Assembly: GCA_963920575.1 (NCBI GenBank) | Contig: OY986975.1 | Location: forward strand, 1,072,650 to 1,136,649 | Source of the DNA: Narthecium ossifragum | Lineage: Eukaryota > Streptophyta > Magnoliopsida > Dioscoreales > Nartheciaceae | Length of the DNA stretch: 64,000 nt | Direction: 5' to 3' | Shown here: in pieces, positions 11,410 through 20,135 of the stretch | Layout: each line of letters opens with the position of its first letter | How positions within the stretch are numbered: the stretch's first letter is position 1 | Translations under genes and position numbers: made by a program | Notes under the pieces: model-generated | Databases searched by the model: none | What the model saw: only the letters and a program-made list of their open reading frames with translations | What the model was told of the DNA's origin: nothing

Positions 11410-11697
11410 TTATTCCATTGATGGGTTGTATTTCTTAAGGTATCGACCATTGATCATTGATCGATGTAAACCACCATCGATAGTCCTCAGTTGATACGAT
11501 CCATTTGGAAATACTTGCTCGACCAAGTATGGTCCTTCGCAGTTGGGCGACCACTTTCCATATTTGGGATCATTACCATCTATAAAAATACATATGATGT
11601 TTACCTTAGAACTTACAAACATTGTCCCTAGATCGGACCCAATTGTTTGTGGCACCACAAATCGACATATGATGTTTTCACAAATTAATTTTTTCAC
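11410..11697 (-). pseudogene. Ty3/gypsy pol C-terminal end (integrase), antisense to the PMD gene
   Basis: The minus strand shows an integrase core fragment (like FVVPQTIGSDLGTMFVSSKV), then the C-terminal segment DPKYGKWSPNCEGPYLVEQV and INGRYLKKYNPSME, and a stop. These are hallmarks of the end of Ty3/gypsy pol. The preceding core, RT and gag are absent from this window and the D-D-E core is truncated. It ends about 95 bp from the stop of the plus-strand PMD gene. This tail-to-tail layout matches Tat-lineage elements that carry an antisense ORF downstream of integrase. Confidence 0.75.
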
Positions 11698-11785
11698 AAG
11701 ATCATCAGAAACATTTTTTAATGGGATCGCTTCTACCCATTAAAAATTATTTCTGTTGCCTCAATTACAAACTTGTGCAGCATGG

Positions 11786-12455
11786 ATCAATAAGGATTCC
11801 TCGAGGTCGAGGCACCGAGAAGGAACTCGCGCCTCGAGGCCGAGGAGGAACTCTCGCCTCGAGGCCGAGGAGGATAAAGAAAGATGGGCGGAGGGCGAGA
11901 GTCGATGGAGAGAGCAGACCAGGTGGAGAGAGTGAGAGAGAGTCCATGGAGAGAGAAACATGGGGATCACTGGACACTCATTGGCTAAATAAGATAAGGA
12001 ATTCCTCTTATAAGTGAGGAATGCATATGCTAAGTGAGGAATTCCTCCATTCTCCCTCTCATACTTGTGTCAGGTGGCATCAAATCCAAAGGATGATGAG
12101 TGAGGAATTCATATGCCAAGTGAGGAAATCATATGTTAAGTAAAGAAATCCTCACGTAAGATAGAGAAATTTTCTCATTTCTCTATCTCTTTCTCATACT
12201 TGTGTCAGGTGACATTAAAAAAGGATGGGCGAGGTGACATTAAATGATGAGAGTTGTGGCATTAAATGATGACAGAGACAGAGACTTCGTCGGGGGTATT
12301 TTGGTCCTGAATTTATGCATTTCCTCTGCTTTGTCACGAAACACGAAACTGTCCCTCAATTGACACCTGCTTTTCTGCCACCGATGCACACAACCAGCCG
12401 TTGGATCTTGATCGGGGACCTCCGATGAAGATTGACGGGGTGGTGGTGGGGACAT
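11786..12455. repeat. Long direct repeat, copy A (partner 16719-17404)
   Basis: It is almost identical to 16719-17404 over about 670 bp. Copy B has about 20 extra bases near 16979-16998 and a few substitutions. Both ends of similarity are abrupt. It starts at ataaggattcctcgaggtcg and contains a 26-bp tandem unit with cctcgaggccgagg. No coding potential is convincing. It does not have canonical TG...CA ends, so an LTR pair is not demonstrated. Confidence 0.85.
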
Positions 12456-13060
12456 CGTCCTTGGCCGAAGTCTTCCTTCTTTTGGTCGATGATCTTCTGG
12501 TTATCGTTGAACGACATCGTCCACATCGGCAGGGTAGCCGTCGCCCATATTTGTTTATTATGCACACGTGTGTCCAAATCGGGAAAGGAGAATAAGACAA
12601 GCAAGCGCCGCAACACGAGGCAATATAGAGTCCTCTTTTGCCCACAAGACTTTAGCCCAAAGGCTACAAGTGTCAGAATAAAGTGCGCCGCATTAAATGC
12701 AGGATTTCACGCGATGTGGAGAGAGAATGAAAACGAGATGGTGATCCGAGTTCGTACAGAATGATCATGATCATTCCGTGTTGGTAACAAGCAAGCTGTC
12801 AAATCATACCTGATGCGGTCATCTCCTCATAAATTTAAACTCCTCGGTGATCGCGTCGGTGGCGAAAGCTAAGCCAAAAAAATGGCTAACCGGTCAATGA
12901 TTGACATGACAGCGGAATACATATGGCCGACAGCCTTTCTAGCTGAGTTGGACGATGTCGTCCTAATATCATCGCCCAGATTTGCAAACGTCATCATATG
13001 TCAACTGCAAAAAACGATGACAATCTTTACGAAACTTGGTCAAGACGTAACGATCACAAA
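12456..13060. repeat. Inverted relative of the PMD upstream region
   Basis: The reverse complement of about 12690-13060 aligns with 7440-7750, sharing tgatttgacagcttgcttgt, catttaatgcg and tcggccatat segments. The nearby 12456-12560 stretch has tggccga/tcgatgat motifs like 7250-7400. It is therefore a piece of another Tat-like element in the opposite orientation, with its PMD ORF lost or outside the window. No ORF is supported here. Confidence 0.6.
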
Positions 13061-13069
13061 GAAAACTCC

Positions 13070-13215
13070 TGAAATATGTTACTCCCACGCTTCTCTCTCG
13101 GTCTTCATCCCTCGCTTACCCTCATCGTCCATCGCTCTCCCCCCGTACTCTCTCTCTCCCTTCGGCTCGTTCTCTCTTCCTCCTTCGCTTTCTCCCTCCA
13201 TCGCTTGTTATAACG
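13070..13215. repeat. CT-rich remnant of a GRF-type tail
   Basis: It resembles the CT-rich tail at 6240-6860, with variants of tctcggtcttcatccctcgc and tttctccctccatcgc. It is short and adjoins AT-rich sequence with repeated aataactaaggaatc motifs (13330-13440). Confidence 0.55.
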
Positions 13216-13458
13216 AATACTTTAACTTTTTTTGGGAATTCTCACAAATAACACATAATATTTAAAAAAACGTGTTCCGATGGAAGAGATCTCAATTGCT
13301 TAAAAATTTAATCGGATTCTCAGAATTTCCTGACAAATAACTGAAGAGTCTTCCACTTACTAAAGAATCCTCAGAAATAACTAACGAATCATTGTGAACT
13401 TAAAGTGCTTACAAATAACTAAGGAATCATTCTTCTTCCAGGTCTTTCATACTTCCAT

Positions 13459-13660
13459 TTATCATCGATCGCATAATTCCTTTTCCTGCATGATTTAGGT
13501 TTCCATTGAAGGGTAGTATGTTTTCAGGTACCGACCATTGATCATTGATCCATTCGGCAGTACTTGGTCGACCAAGAACGGTCCTGACACAATTGGGCGA
13601 GCATTTGCCATATTTCGGATCGTTGCGATCTATAGGTAAGATCGTTTTCGGGTATTATGT
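13459..13660 (-). pseudogene. Third integrase C-terminal remnant
   Basis: The reverse complement of about 13640-13560 encodes a decayed K-Y-G-K-C-S-P-N/I-W segment like those at 3350-3420 and 11520-11600. It is the direct counterpart of 3245-3430 and marks the start of the segmental duplication 13459-16275. Confidence 0.55.
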
Positions 13661-14060
13661 GTAATGAGATGAACTCGTTTCTTCGTTCTTCAATGTCTCT
13701 TCTTCATATCATTTACTTTAAATTACGGGGTTTTAGATACAAACGATAGTTTCTGTAGAGTTATATCTTTTCAAACACTTTCTTTAAATTATTCCCTTCA
13801 GAACATTATTTCTTCATTCTTTTGGTTAATTTAGTTTAAGTATATTAACATCTTCATTTCCAAGCTAACAAGGCTAACAAGGTGTTTGCCTTACGTATGG
13901 TCTTAGGAAAGACCTTAACTAACATAGTAATAGGTTCTATATTAAGACGAGGCAACACTTGCCCCTTATTAATACGACTAGGAATCTAAACCGACGGTTA
14001 TTTACAAAATTCCCAGTATAGAAATGAGTGGGCCGTTGGATTGAATGCCGTGCCCATGTC

Positions 14061-14300
14061 GGAACAACGGCAGGCGGATCAGGTCATGATGTTTGATACT
14101 TATTATTAAATAATGCGGACCGCGGATTCGATCCAACGTCAGCTTAATCCGACTCCGACTCCGAGTTCCCGTATATATATATACAAGGGAGTCCAAACCT
14201 ATGTATATATAGAAGGGAGAAGTGATCGGGAGGAGAGAACAAATAAGAGCAACAAGAGAATTGGGTACTGAGAAAGAAGGAGAGATCCAGGAAGCTAGCC
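14061..14300 (+). promoter_or_regulatory. CAF1: Putative promoter and 5' leader of the CAF1-like copy
   Basis: A TATA element (tatatatag, 14204-14212) lies 89 bases before the ATG, followed by a purine-rich leader (gagagaacaaataagagc). A second alternating TA run sits at 14171-14182. The presence of a TATA box and leader suggests a genomic duplication and not a processed mRNA copy. Confidence 0.5.
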
Positions 14301-15110
14301 ATGTCGTCTCGTTTGGTTTGGTCTGAGAATTCGAGGGATCAGCTGCAGGTCATCTCCAACCTCAGGAGATCCTGCCGGTACATCGCCATCGACACCGAGT
14401 TCCCGGGCTGCCCGGTCCAGAAGACTCCCCGCTACGCGTCGGAGGAGCAGCGGTACGCCGATATGAAGGCCAACGTGGACGCCACGAAACTCATTCAGCT
14501 CGGCATTTCCGTCTTCGACGACAGTGGCCACACGCTGTTTCCGTTCTCGGCCAACTCTTGGCAGTTCAACTTCCGCGACTTCGACCCCTCCGCCGGCGCC
14601 GACGAAGCCCACGACCCAGCCTCCATTGCTCTGCTCCGGAGCAGTAGCATTGACTTCGAGAAGAACCGCCGTGACGGGATCAAAGCCGTCGACTTCGGCG
14701 AGATGTTCGTGAATAAGGTGGTCGCATGCGGCGTGAGAAACATCGCCCCTGCCAGAGTCTCTGCATGACTTCATCGCCCTCGTCGGGACACTGCTCGGGG
14801 TGGTCTTCGACGTCAAGCACATCGCGAAGTCATGCGACGGGCTCTGCGGCGGGGAGATTGGACTCGTCAAGATGTGCCAACTCCTGCACATCGACATCCA
14901 GGCCGCCGGTCACCAAGCTGGCTACGACAGCCTGCTCACCGACTACGCCTTCTGGAGGATGAAGCAGGGCTACGATATCGATGAGGGAAGGTTCGAAGGT
15001 ATTTTGTACGGCGTCGTCGACGCATGTCACATCGTCCAATCATGTCTCCAAGATCAAAGCGCCGTGGAGCAACCTCCTGATCCCGGCACCGGCTTCGTCT
15101 TCGCAGCAAG
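14301..15110 (+). pseudogene. CAF1: CAF1/POP2-type deadenylase (CCR4-NOT nuclease) copy with catalytic deletion
   Basis: The ORF opens MSSRLVWSENSRDQLQVI. The family motif IDTEFPGCP (catalytic D and E) is at residues 32-40. After CGVRN (about 14740) the frame breaks. Downstream, in another frame, LPESLHDFIALV, VFDVKH (later catalytic Asp) and HQAGYDSLLTDYAFW follow. Compared with the family, the segment containing the DFGYL motif between these parts is missing, so a short deletion with a frameshift removed a core stretch. Normal CAF1 shortens mRNA poly(A) tails in the CCR4-NOT complex. This copy should be inactive. Plant CAF1 genes are often intronless, so lack of introns does not prove retroposition. 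It lies between repeats, next to an integrase remnant. Confidence 0.8.
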
Positions 15111-15380
15111 GGTGACCGAAACCTTCTACACATATATCCATGGCAGGTGCGTCAGGAGAACGATATTGTCCCCTGCTCTGCTTCGCCGGATTCCATTGCC
15201 AAGCCATCATCTCCCCCTTCCCCTGTTCTACCGGATTCCACCTTCCTAGCACCATTTGCCCCCTCCCTCGATGTGTCATTATTTGTAGAGATGTAGCTGC
15301 TATTTAAGTGATACTAAGAAACACGAATTGTTTTTGCTCCATTTTTGTCTTTATTATTTCTCAGATTTGTATATATTAAT
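15111..15380. repeat. CAF1 3' flank shared with 3727-3990
   Basis: It is nearly identical to 3727-3990. The presence of a long AT-rich non-coding end (tcgatgtgtcattatttgta) suggests it is the original 3' UTR of the CAF1-like gene, retained in both duplicated copies. Confidence 0.65.
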
Positions 15381-15969
15381 GACGAGGCGTCCAGCTCTCT
15401 TCACACGTTATTCAGGGAATAGGAAGCTCAATTGAAGTAATACTTCATAATATTACGGTAATTCTGATATTTTTCCCAGGAAGTTGCTTTTGACGAGGGT
15501 GAGATATCTCTAGGTGAGAAGGAGCAAATGGGACGTTAGGCCCCTCTCCTTCAAATAACTAAGGAATCCTCCTAATTAATAAAAAAAATACTTCAAATAA
15601 CTAATGAAACCTCACAAATAACTAGGGAATCTCAGTAAATTTGATATGACATGGGAAGATATTTCTCCAGATCATCCAAAATGCCCGATGGCTTTTGGTC
15701 GATTGGAATATGGCCATCGGAGGCAGGAGTCGAGGTCGGAGGTTCGAGGTTCGTGGTCCGAGACGAGGCTAGCATCTTGAACACATTCAAAATGCGCTGA
15801 GCTCGGAGAGCTCATTTGAATGAGATGGGAGCATTTAATGCTCAATCGCATGTGGCATTTAATACTCAGTGCAGCATTTAATGCCTATGATTAGACATGT
15901 CAGGGTACGTGGAACTGCCGCTCTACTTGAACCGGAGGCCACCTCGGAAGCTCGAGGGTTTTCTGGGGG
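15381..15969. other. Non-coding stretch between duplicated blocks
   Basis: No gene is seen. It contains short repeats of aataactaaggaatcctc (15550-15640) and a GC-richer part around 15680-15970 with repeated catttaatgct variants. Confidence 0.5.
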
Positions 15970-16275
15970 TATCTCTCCTTATGTGCGGTGGGAGCCATGG
16001 CATGTGATGATTCGTTCGTTATCTGAAGTATTTCTTAGTTATTTGTAAGGAATCCTTGTAAATTTAAAGTATTGCTTAGTTATTTCTAAATATGAAGCCG
16101 CCCCTCTCTTTGTGAGGAATTCTTGTAAATATGAAGTATTCAAAGCCAAATGATGTAAGGGCTACAGTTAGCCTAGGGGACTAGGAGACCAACTCATATG
16201 TGCATAATTAAGGAATTCATTACTTATGCAAGGAACACTCCTTGCAAAATGTATTCAAAGCCGCCCCTCTATCCC
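15970..16275. repeat. Dispersed repeat, partner of 4866-5190
   Basis: This is a same-orientation diverged copy of 4866-5190. Together with 13459-15380 versus 3245-3990 it extends the segmental duplication to about 2.8 kb, the copies differing by large indels. Confidence 0.7.
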
Positions 16276-16718
16276 CACCTGGTCTTCTCTCTCCATCCTG
16301 CCCAACTGCTCTGTCAACTCCCCGACTCTCTCTTCTCTCTCCACCTAGTCTTCTCTCTCCATCGACTCTCTCTCTCTCCACCAAGTCTTCTCTCTCCATC
16401 GACTCCCTCTCTCCACCCATCTTTCTCTCTCCAAACATAAGCGGAAGACCAGCTGAAGAGAGAAGGCTAGGTGGAGAGAGAGAGCCGATGGAGAGAGAAA
16501 GATGGGTGGAGAGAGAAGACTAGGGGGAGAGGGCAGACCATGTGGAGAGAGAGAGTTTCTTCAGGAGATAGAGCAGAAGGAATCCTTATTAATGCCTCTC
16601 TCCGTCTCTCTATCCACCATCTGTCACTCTGTCTCCCTCCCTCCCTCTCTCCAACTCTCTATCCACCATGCACTCTCTCTCTCTCCATGTCATATGCATT
16701 AAATGCATCATCATATGC
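16276..16718. repeat. CT-rich / GA-rich foldback
   Basis: CT-rich 16276-16432 (units like cttctctctccatcgactc) is followed by GA-rich 16455-16560 (gatggagagagaaagatggg). The two can pair into a long imperfect hairpin. A second CT-rich block follows at 16590-16690. Reading frames here are low-complexity artefacts. Confidence 0.65.
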
Positions 16719-17404
16719 ATCAATAAGGATTCCTCGAGGTCGAGGCACCGAGAAGGAACTCGCGCCTCGAGGCCGAGGAGGAACTCTCGCCTCGAGGCCG
16801 AGGAGGATAAAGAAAGATGGGCGGAGGGCGAGAGTCGATGGAGAGAGCAGACCAGGTGGAGAGAGTGAGAGAGAGTCCATGGAGAGAGAAACATGGGGAT
16901 CACTGGACACTCATTGGCTAAATAAGATAAGGAATTCCTCTTATAAGTGAGGAATGCATATGCTAAGTGAGGAATTCCTTACATAAGTAAGGAATTTCCT
17001 CCATTCTCCCTCTCATACTTGTGTCAGGTGGCATCAAATCCAAAGGATGATGAGTGAGGAATTCATATGCCAAGTGAGGAAATCATATGTTAAGTAAAGA
17101 AATCCTCACGTAAGATAGAGAAATTTTCTCATTTCTCTCTCTTTCTCATACTTGTGTCAGGTGACATTAAAAAAGGATGGGCGAGGTGACATTAAATGAT
17201 GAGAGCTGTGGCATTAAATGATGACAGAGACAGAGACTTCGTCGGGGGTATTTTGGTCCTGAATTTATGCATTTCCTCTGCTTTGTCACGAAACACGAAA
17301 CTGTCCCTCAATTGACACCTACTTTTCTGCCACCGATGCACACAACCAGCCGTTGGATCTTGATCGGGGACCTCCGATGAAGATTGACGGGGTGGTGGTG
17401 GGGA
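16719..17404. repeat. Long direct repeat, copy B (partner 11786-12455)
   Basis: See copy A. Similarity stops abruptly at 17404, where copy A instead enters the inverted PMD-upstream fragment at 12456. Confidence 0.85.
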
Positions 17405-17753
17405 CCACATTTCTGTCTCTTTCTCTGACACTATCTCTCATAGAACGAAAGGGCTTCTGCATTTAATGCATCATCATTGTACTTGTCTACGGGGTCATAT
17501 TGTCACCTCTCGACATTTTTGACTATCTCTCTCCAGGTCACTCACTCACTACCTCTCTCCTTCTCCTCATCTCAACCCTTTCATCATCTCTATCTCGAGG
17601 TTTTGCTCAACATCCTCCCTCTTCCCGCGCTCTCCTTCCCTGACTTTATTATAAAAAGAGGAACAACACAAATAAACTACTAATGAAAGACTGCTCCGAA
17701 CTATCAAAGAAATGCGTAGGAAACTAAAGGAATTCGTCAGATTAAGGGAAAAG

Positions 17754-17917
17754 CTATAAAAGGTAATTGGGTATTCTTTACAGGCCGAGGTGGAGACAGA
17801 GCGATAGAGGTAGAGAACATATTTTAGTAGTATTCCTCAAATAATTCATTCCATTTCTTCTCGTCACATTGGAATGAGAGAGAGGGAATGTAAAGAATAC
17901 CCAATTACCTTTTATAG
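17754..17917. repeat. 164-bp foldback with perfect 29-bp terminal inverted repeats
   Basis: Positions 17754-17782 and 17889-17917 are exact inverted copies (core ggtaattgggtattctttac), with a 106-bp loop containing a purine-rich part. It could be a small foldback transposon or a hairpin. No clear target duplication was seen. Confidence 0.75.
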
Positions 17918-18350
17918 GAGGAGAGCGACGGAGGGAGTGAGCGAGGGAAGGAAGAGAGATTGCCTGAGAGGGAGGGAGGGAGAAAGCGAGGGAGGAAGAG
18001 CGAGAGGGGGCGAGAAAGAGAGGGTGGCTTAGAGCGTAGGAGGCAGCGAGCGAGGGCCGAGAGTGCCCTTATGTTTGATGAACAACCTTTTCTTCCATAC
18101 GAATTTATTGGTTTCATCGATGAATTACTTCTAGAATTCACATGGAATCCTTACTTATGCGTATAGGTATCGCGAGTGGGGAGGGAGCGAGACAGTGCGG
18201 TGGAGAGCGATGGAGGGAGAAAGATGAGCTGGGCGAGAGACTAAGGCGGAGAGCAATGGAGAGAGAGAGAGAGAGCGAGGGCGAGAGAGTGCGGCGGAGA
18301 CCGATGGAGGTACAACGCGAGGGAGGAAGATAGAAGTAGCAAAATATTTC
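17890..18350. repeat. GA-rich tail of the right GRF unit
   Basis: Purine-rich repeats (gagggagggagaaagcgagg; gagagagagagagcgagg) are the inverted, shorter version of the CT-rich tail at 6240-6860. The reading frames in it are artefacts. Confidence 0.75.
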
Positions 18351-18428
18351 TTGGAAGCTGCCAAGGAGTACCATAATAATTCTTACAAGTGGACAGATTA
18401 CTTGTATAATAGGGGTAGATACGTGTAG

Positions 18429-18941
18429 TTATGACCTGCCAATGGAATACAGTGTACAGTAGACAGAAATAGCGGAGGTCAATATTACAGCAATCTGGTA
18501 TGCCTCGCACTCGAGCTTCAATCGATGGTTTTCTTGCTTCCGCCGGGCCACCATGACGTCTCTCTCATCCACTAACCTTGTACCAGTGCTCGCGTGTGCT
18601 CTGGTCAGCTCAGCCTCCATCCGATAGAGGATGTCTTCATCATACCAGATGAAGAAGTTGCAGCCACCATGCTCCTGTAGACGCCAACGCAAGTAATGGA
18701 CAAGGTCAGCAGGGGTAGCTACGGAATTCTTAAACAGTGTGGCGAGAATGGACTAACAGCATCTCACCCATGGTGTTGCACAGGCCAGGTACGTCCTGCC
18801 GTCGGTCTGCTCTGTCCGAGTGGTCATTAAGAGGGCCCTTTTACCGCACCAGCACTGGCATATCGTGTCCGACCCCCTCGAGGTTGCGATGGCTCCGCTG
18901 CTGATTTTTAGAGTCGTGGTCGATCCTTGCCTCCTCGACAT
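18429..18941 (-). CDS. GRF-type zinc-finger, coiled-coil, membrane-tail protein, right copy
   Basis: Exon 1 is 18941-18768 and exon 2 18674-18429, with a GT-AG intron in phase 0, giving about 139 residues. It starts MSRRQGSTTTLKISSG. The zinc finger is complete: CQCWCGK (about residues 28-34), GRTYLAC, then GCNFFIWYDED across the intron. A coiled-coil stretch (DERDVMVARRKQENHRLKL) and a hydrophobic C-terminal segment (IAVILTSAISVYCTLYSI) follow. GRF fingers bind single-stranded nucleic acids in known proteins. Small plant proteins with finger, coiled coil and membrane tail are known only by sequence, so the role is unknown. It is an inverted duplicate of 5546-6123 and keeps the open frame that the left copy lost. 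It may be carried by a repeat. Confidence 0.6.
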
Positions 18942-19039
18942 GGTGCCTTTCCGATGGCCGTGGCCGTGGCCGTGGGCGGTTTCGTCCGAATTCGGCGGGC
19001 GAGGTCGTCGTCTTATTTGCCCCTTCTCGCTCGTGAGTC

Positions 19040-19300
19040 GTGGCCATTAAATAGCTCTTGACAGCGGCGGGAGTGCTGGTCCAAAACAGCTTCTGTGCGC
19101 GGGAAGAGTTTCAAAACCGGTCACGTGACCGGTTTACCGTCATCTTCCTTTAACGCCGTCCAGCGGACGTCGCACGGCAGGTGTCACATATCATCGCTGG
19201 GTACTAACGCGTGGGAAGAAAAGCCTACGTGGCAAACACTTCGAAGTGCAGATTCTCTTCATACTACACGTGAAGGAATTCGCGTTTCCTAATCTGCGTC
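19040..19300 (-). promoter_or_regulatory. Upstream region of right GRF gene with 22-bp G-box palindrome
   Basis: The palindrome at 19114-19135 is identical to that at 5357-5378 (core CCGGTCACGTGACCGG). It lies about 170 bp upstream of the ATG at 18941. The flanking sequence also matches the left copy in inverted order. Confidence 0.5.
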
Positions 19301-19490
19301 CGGACGCTGGACGGCATCGGGGACAGGTGAGCTTTCGTGAAGATCGGTGGCGTTGGCCGATCTCGAGGGAAGTCCGAGATGGGGCAGGTGATCGAGCGTC
19401 GTCGGCCTGGTAAGAGGACCCTCGGGAAGAGTTCAAGTACACAGCGTATCGTTATAAGCAGTAATAATGCCCTCCTAAAAGAATGGAATC
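19240..19490. repeat. Tandem-like repeat, unit 1 (partner 19870-20135)
   Basis: The segment from gcagattctcttc through gtccggacgctggacggcat to actaataat/ctcctaaa is repeated in the same orientation about 630 bp downstream. The first 60 bp also occurs inverted at about 5215-5265 beside the left GRF copy. It is GC-rich in the middle but no protein family is recognised. Confidence 0.75.
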
Positions 19491-19869
19491 CCATCATAAA
19501 AGCACAGATCCCTTCATCTCTCTCTCCGCCCTCGCCCTTGCAAACCCTATTCCCTTCCCTCTTCCATTATTTTTTCCCACCTGCGATCGTCTCCTCTGCA
19601 TTGCATCTTCCAGCCGACCTGCACCCCCCTTCCATAAATCCTCGATTTGTATTAGACGAATACTTTGTACAAATACCTTCAATTAATGATCGAGTTTTGC
19701 GTAGCAGTGACAGAAGGAACATGCAAAAATCATCGATCGACGACTCATTAGTGACTACAAAGTCAAAAGTTCCCAGAACTTAGGGAAAACTTATTTACAT
19801 CACCTTGTACTAGATTAAAGGTTTTTACTTGGGAGGTCGAACCTCCCTTATCACATCCCGCGTCTGTTC
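19491..19869. other. Spacer between the two repeat units
   Basis: No recognisable gene is present. Short frames begin at 19483 and on the reverse strand, but none has a known domain. Confidence 0.4.
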
Positions 19870-20135
19870 TAACACTCCGAAGGGCAGATTCTCTTCGTAC
19901 TAAACGTGAAGGATTTCGCGGTGCGTAATATGCGTCCGGACGCTGGACGGCATCGGGGACAGGTGAGCTTCGTGAAGATCGGGGCGTCGTCGCTGGCGTT
20001 GGCCGATCTCCAGGGGAGTCCGAGATGGGGAAGGTGATCGACCGTCGTCGGCCTGGTCAGAGGAGCGTCGGGGAGAGACAAAGTACACAGCGTATGGTTG
20101 TAAGCACTAATAATTCCCTCCTAAACGAATGGATA
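19870..20135. repeat. Tandem-like repeat, unit 2
   Basis: This is a copy of 19240-19490 with about a 15-bp insertion near 19985. The end of it (actaataattccctcctaaa) is repeated again at 20138-20160. Confidence 0.75.

Noticed and set aside
16220..16910. Several frames of 70-160 codons in CT/GA-rich DNA
   Set aside because: Low-complexity translation of purine and pyrimidine repeats, with no domain and no conservation in any single frame.
11786..17404. LTR retrotransposon with 670-bp LTRs around the CAF1-like copy
   Set aside because: The repeats have no TG...CA ends, no primer-binding site next to the left copy and no target duplication.
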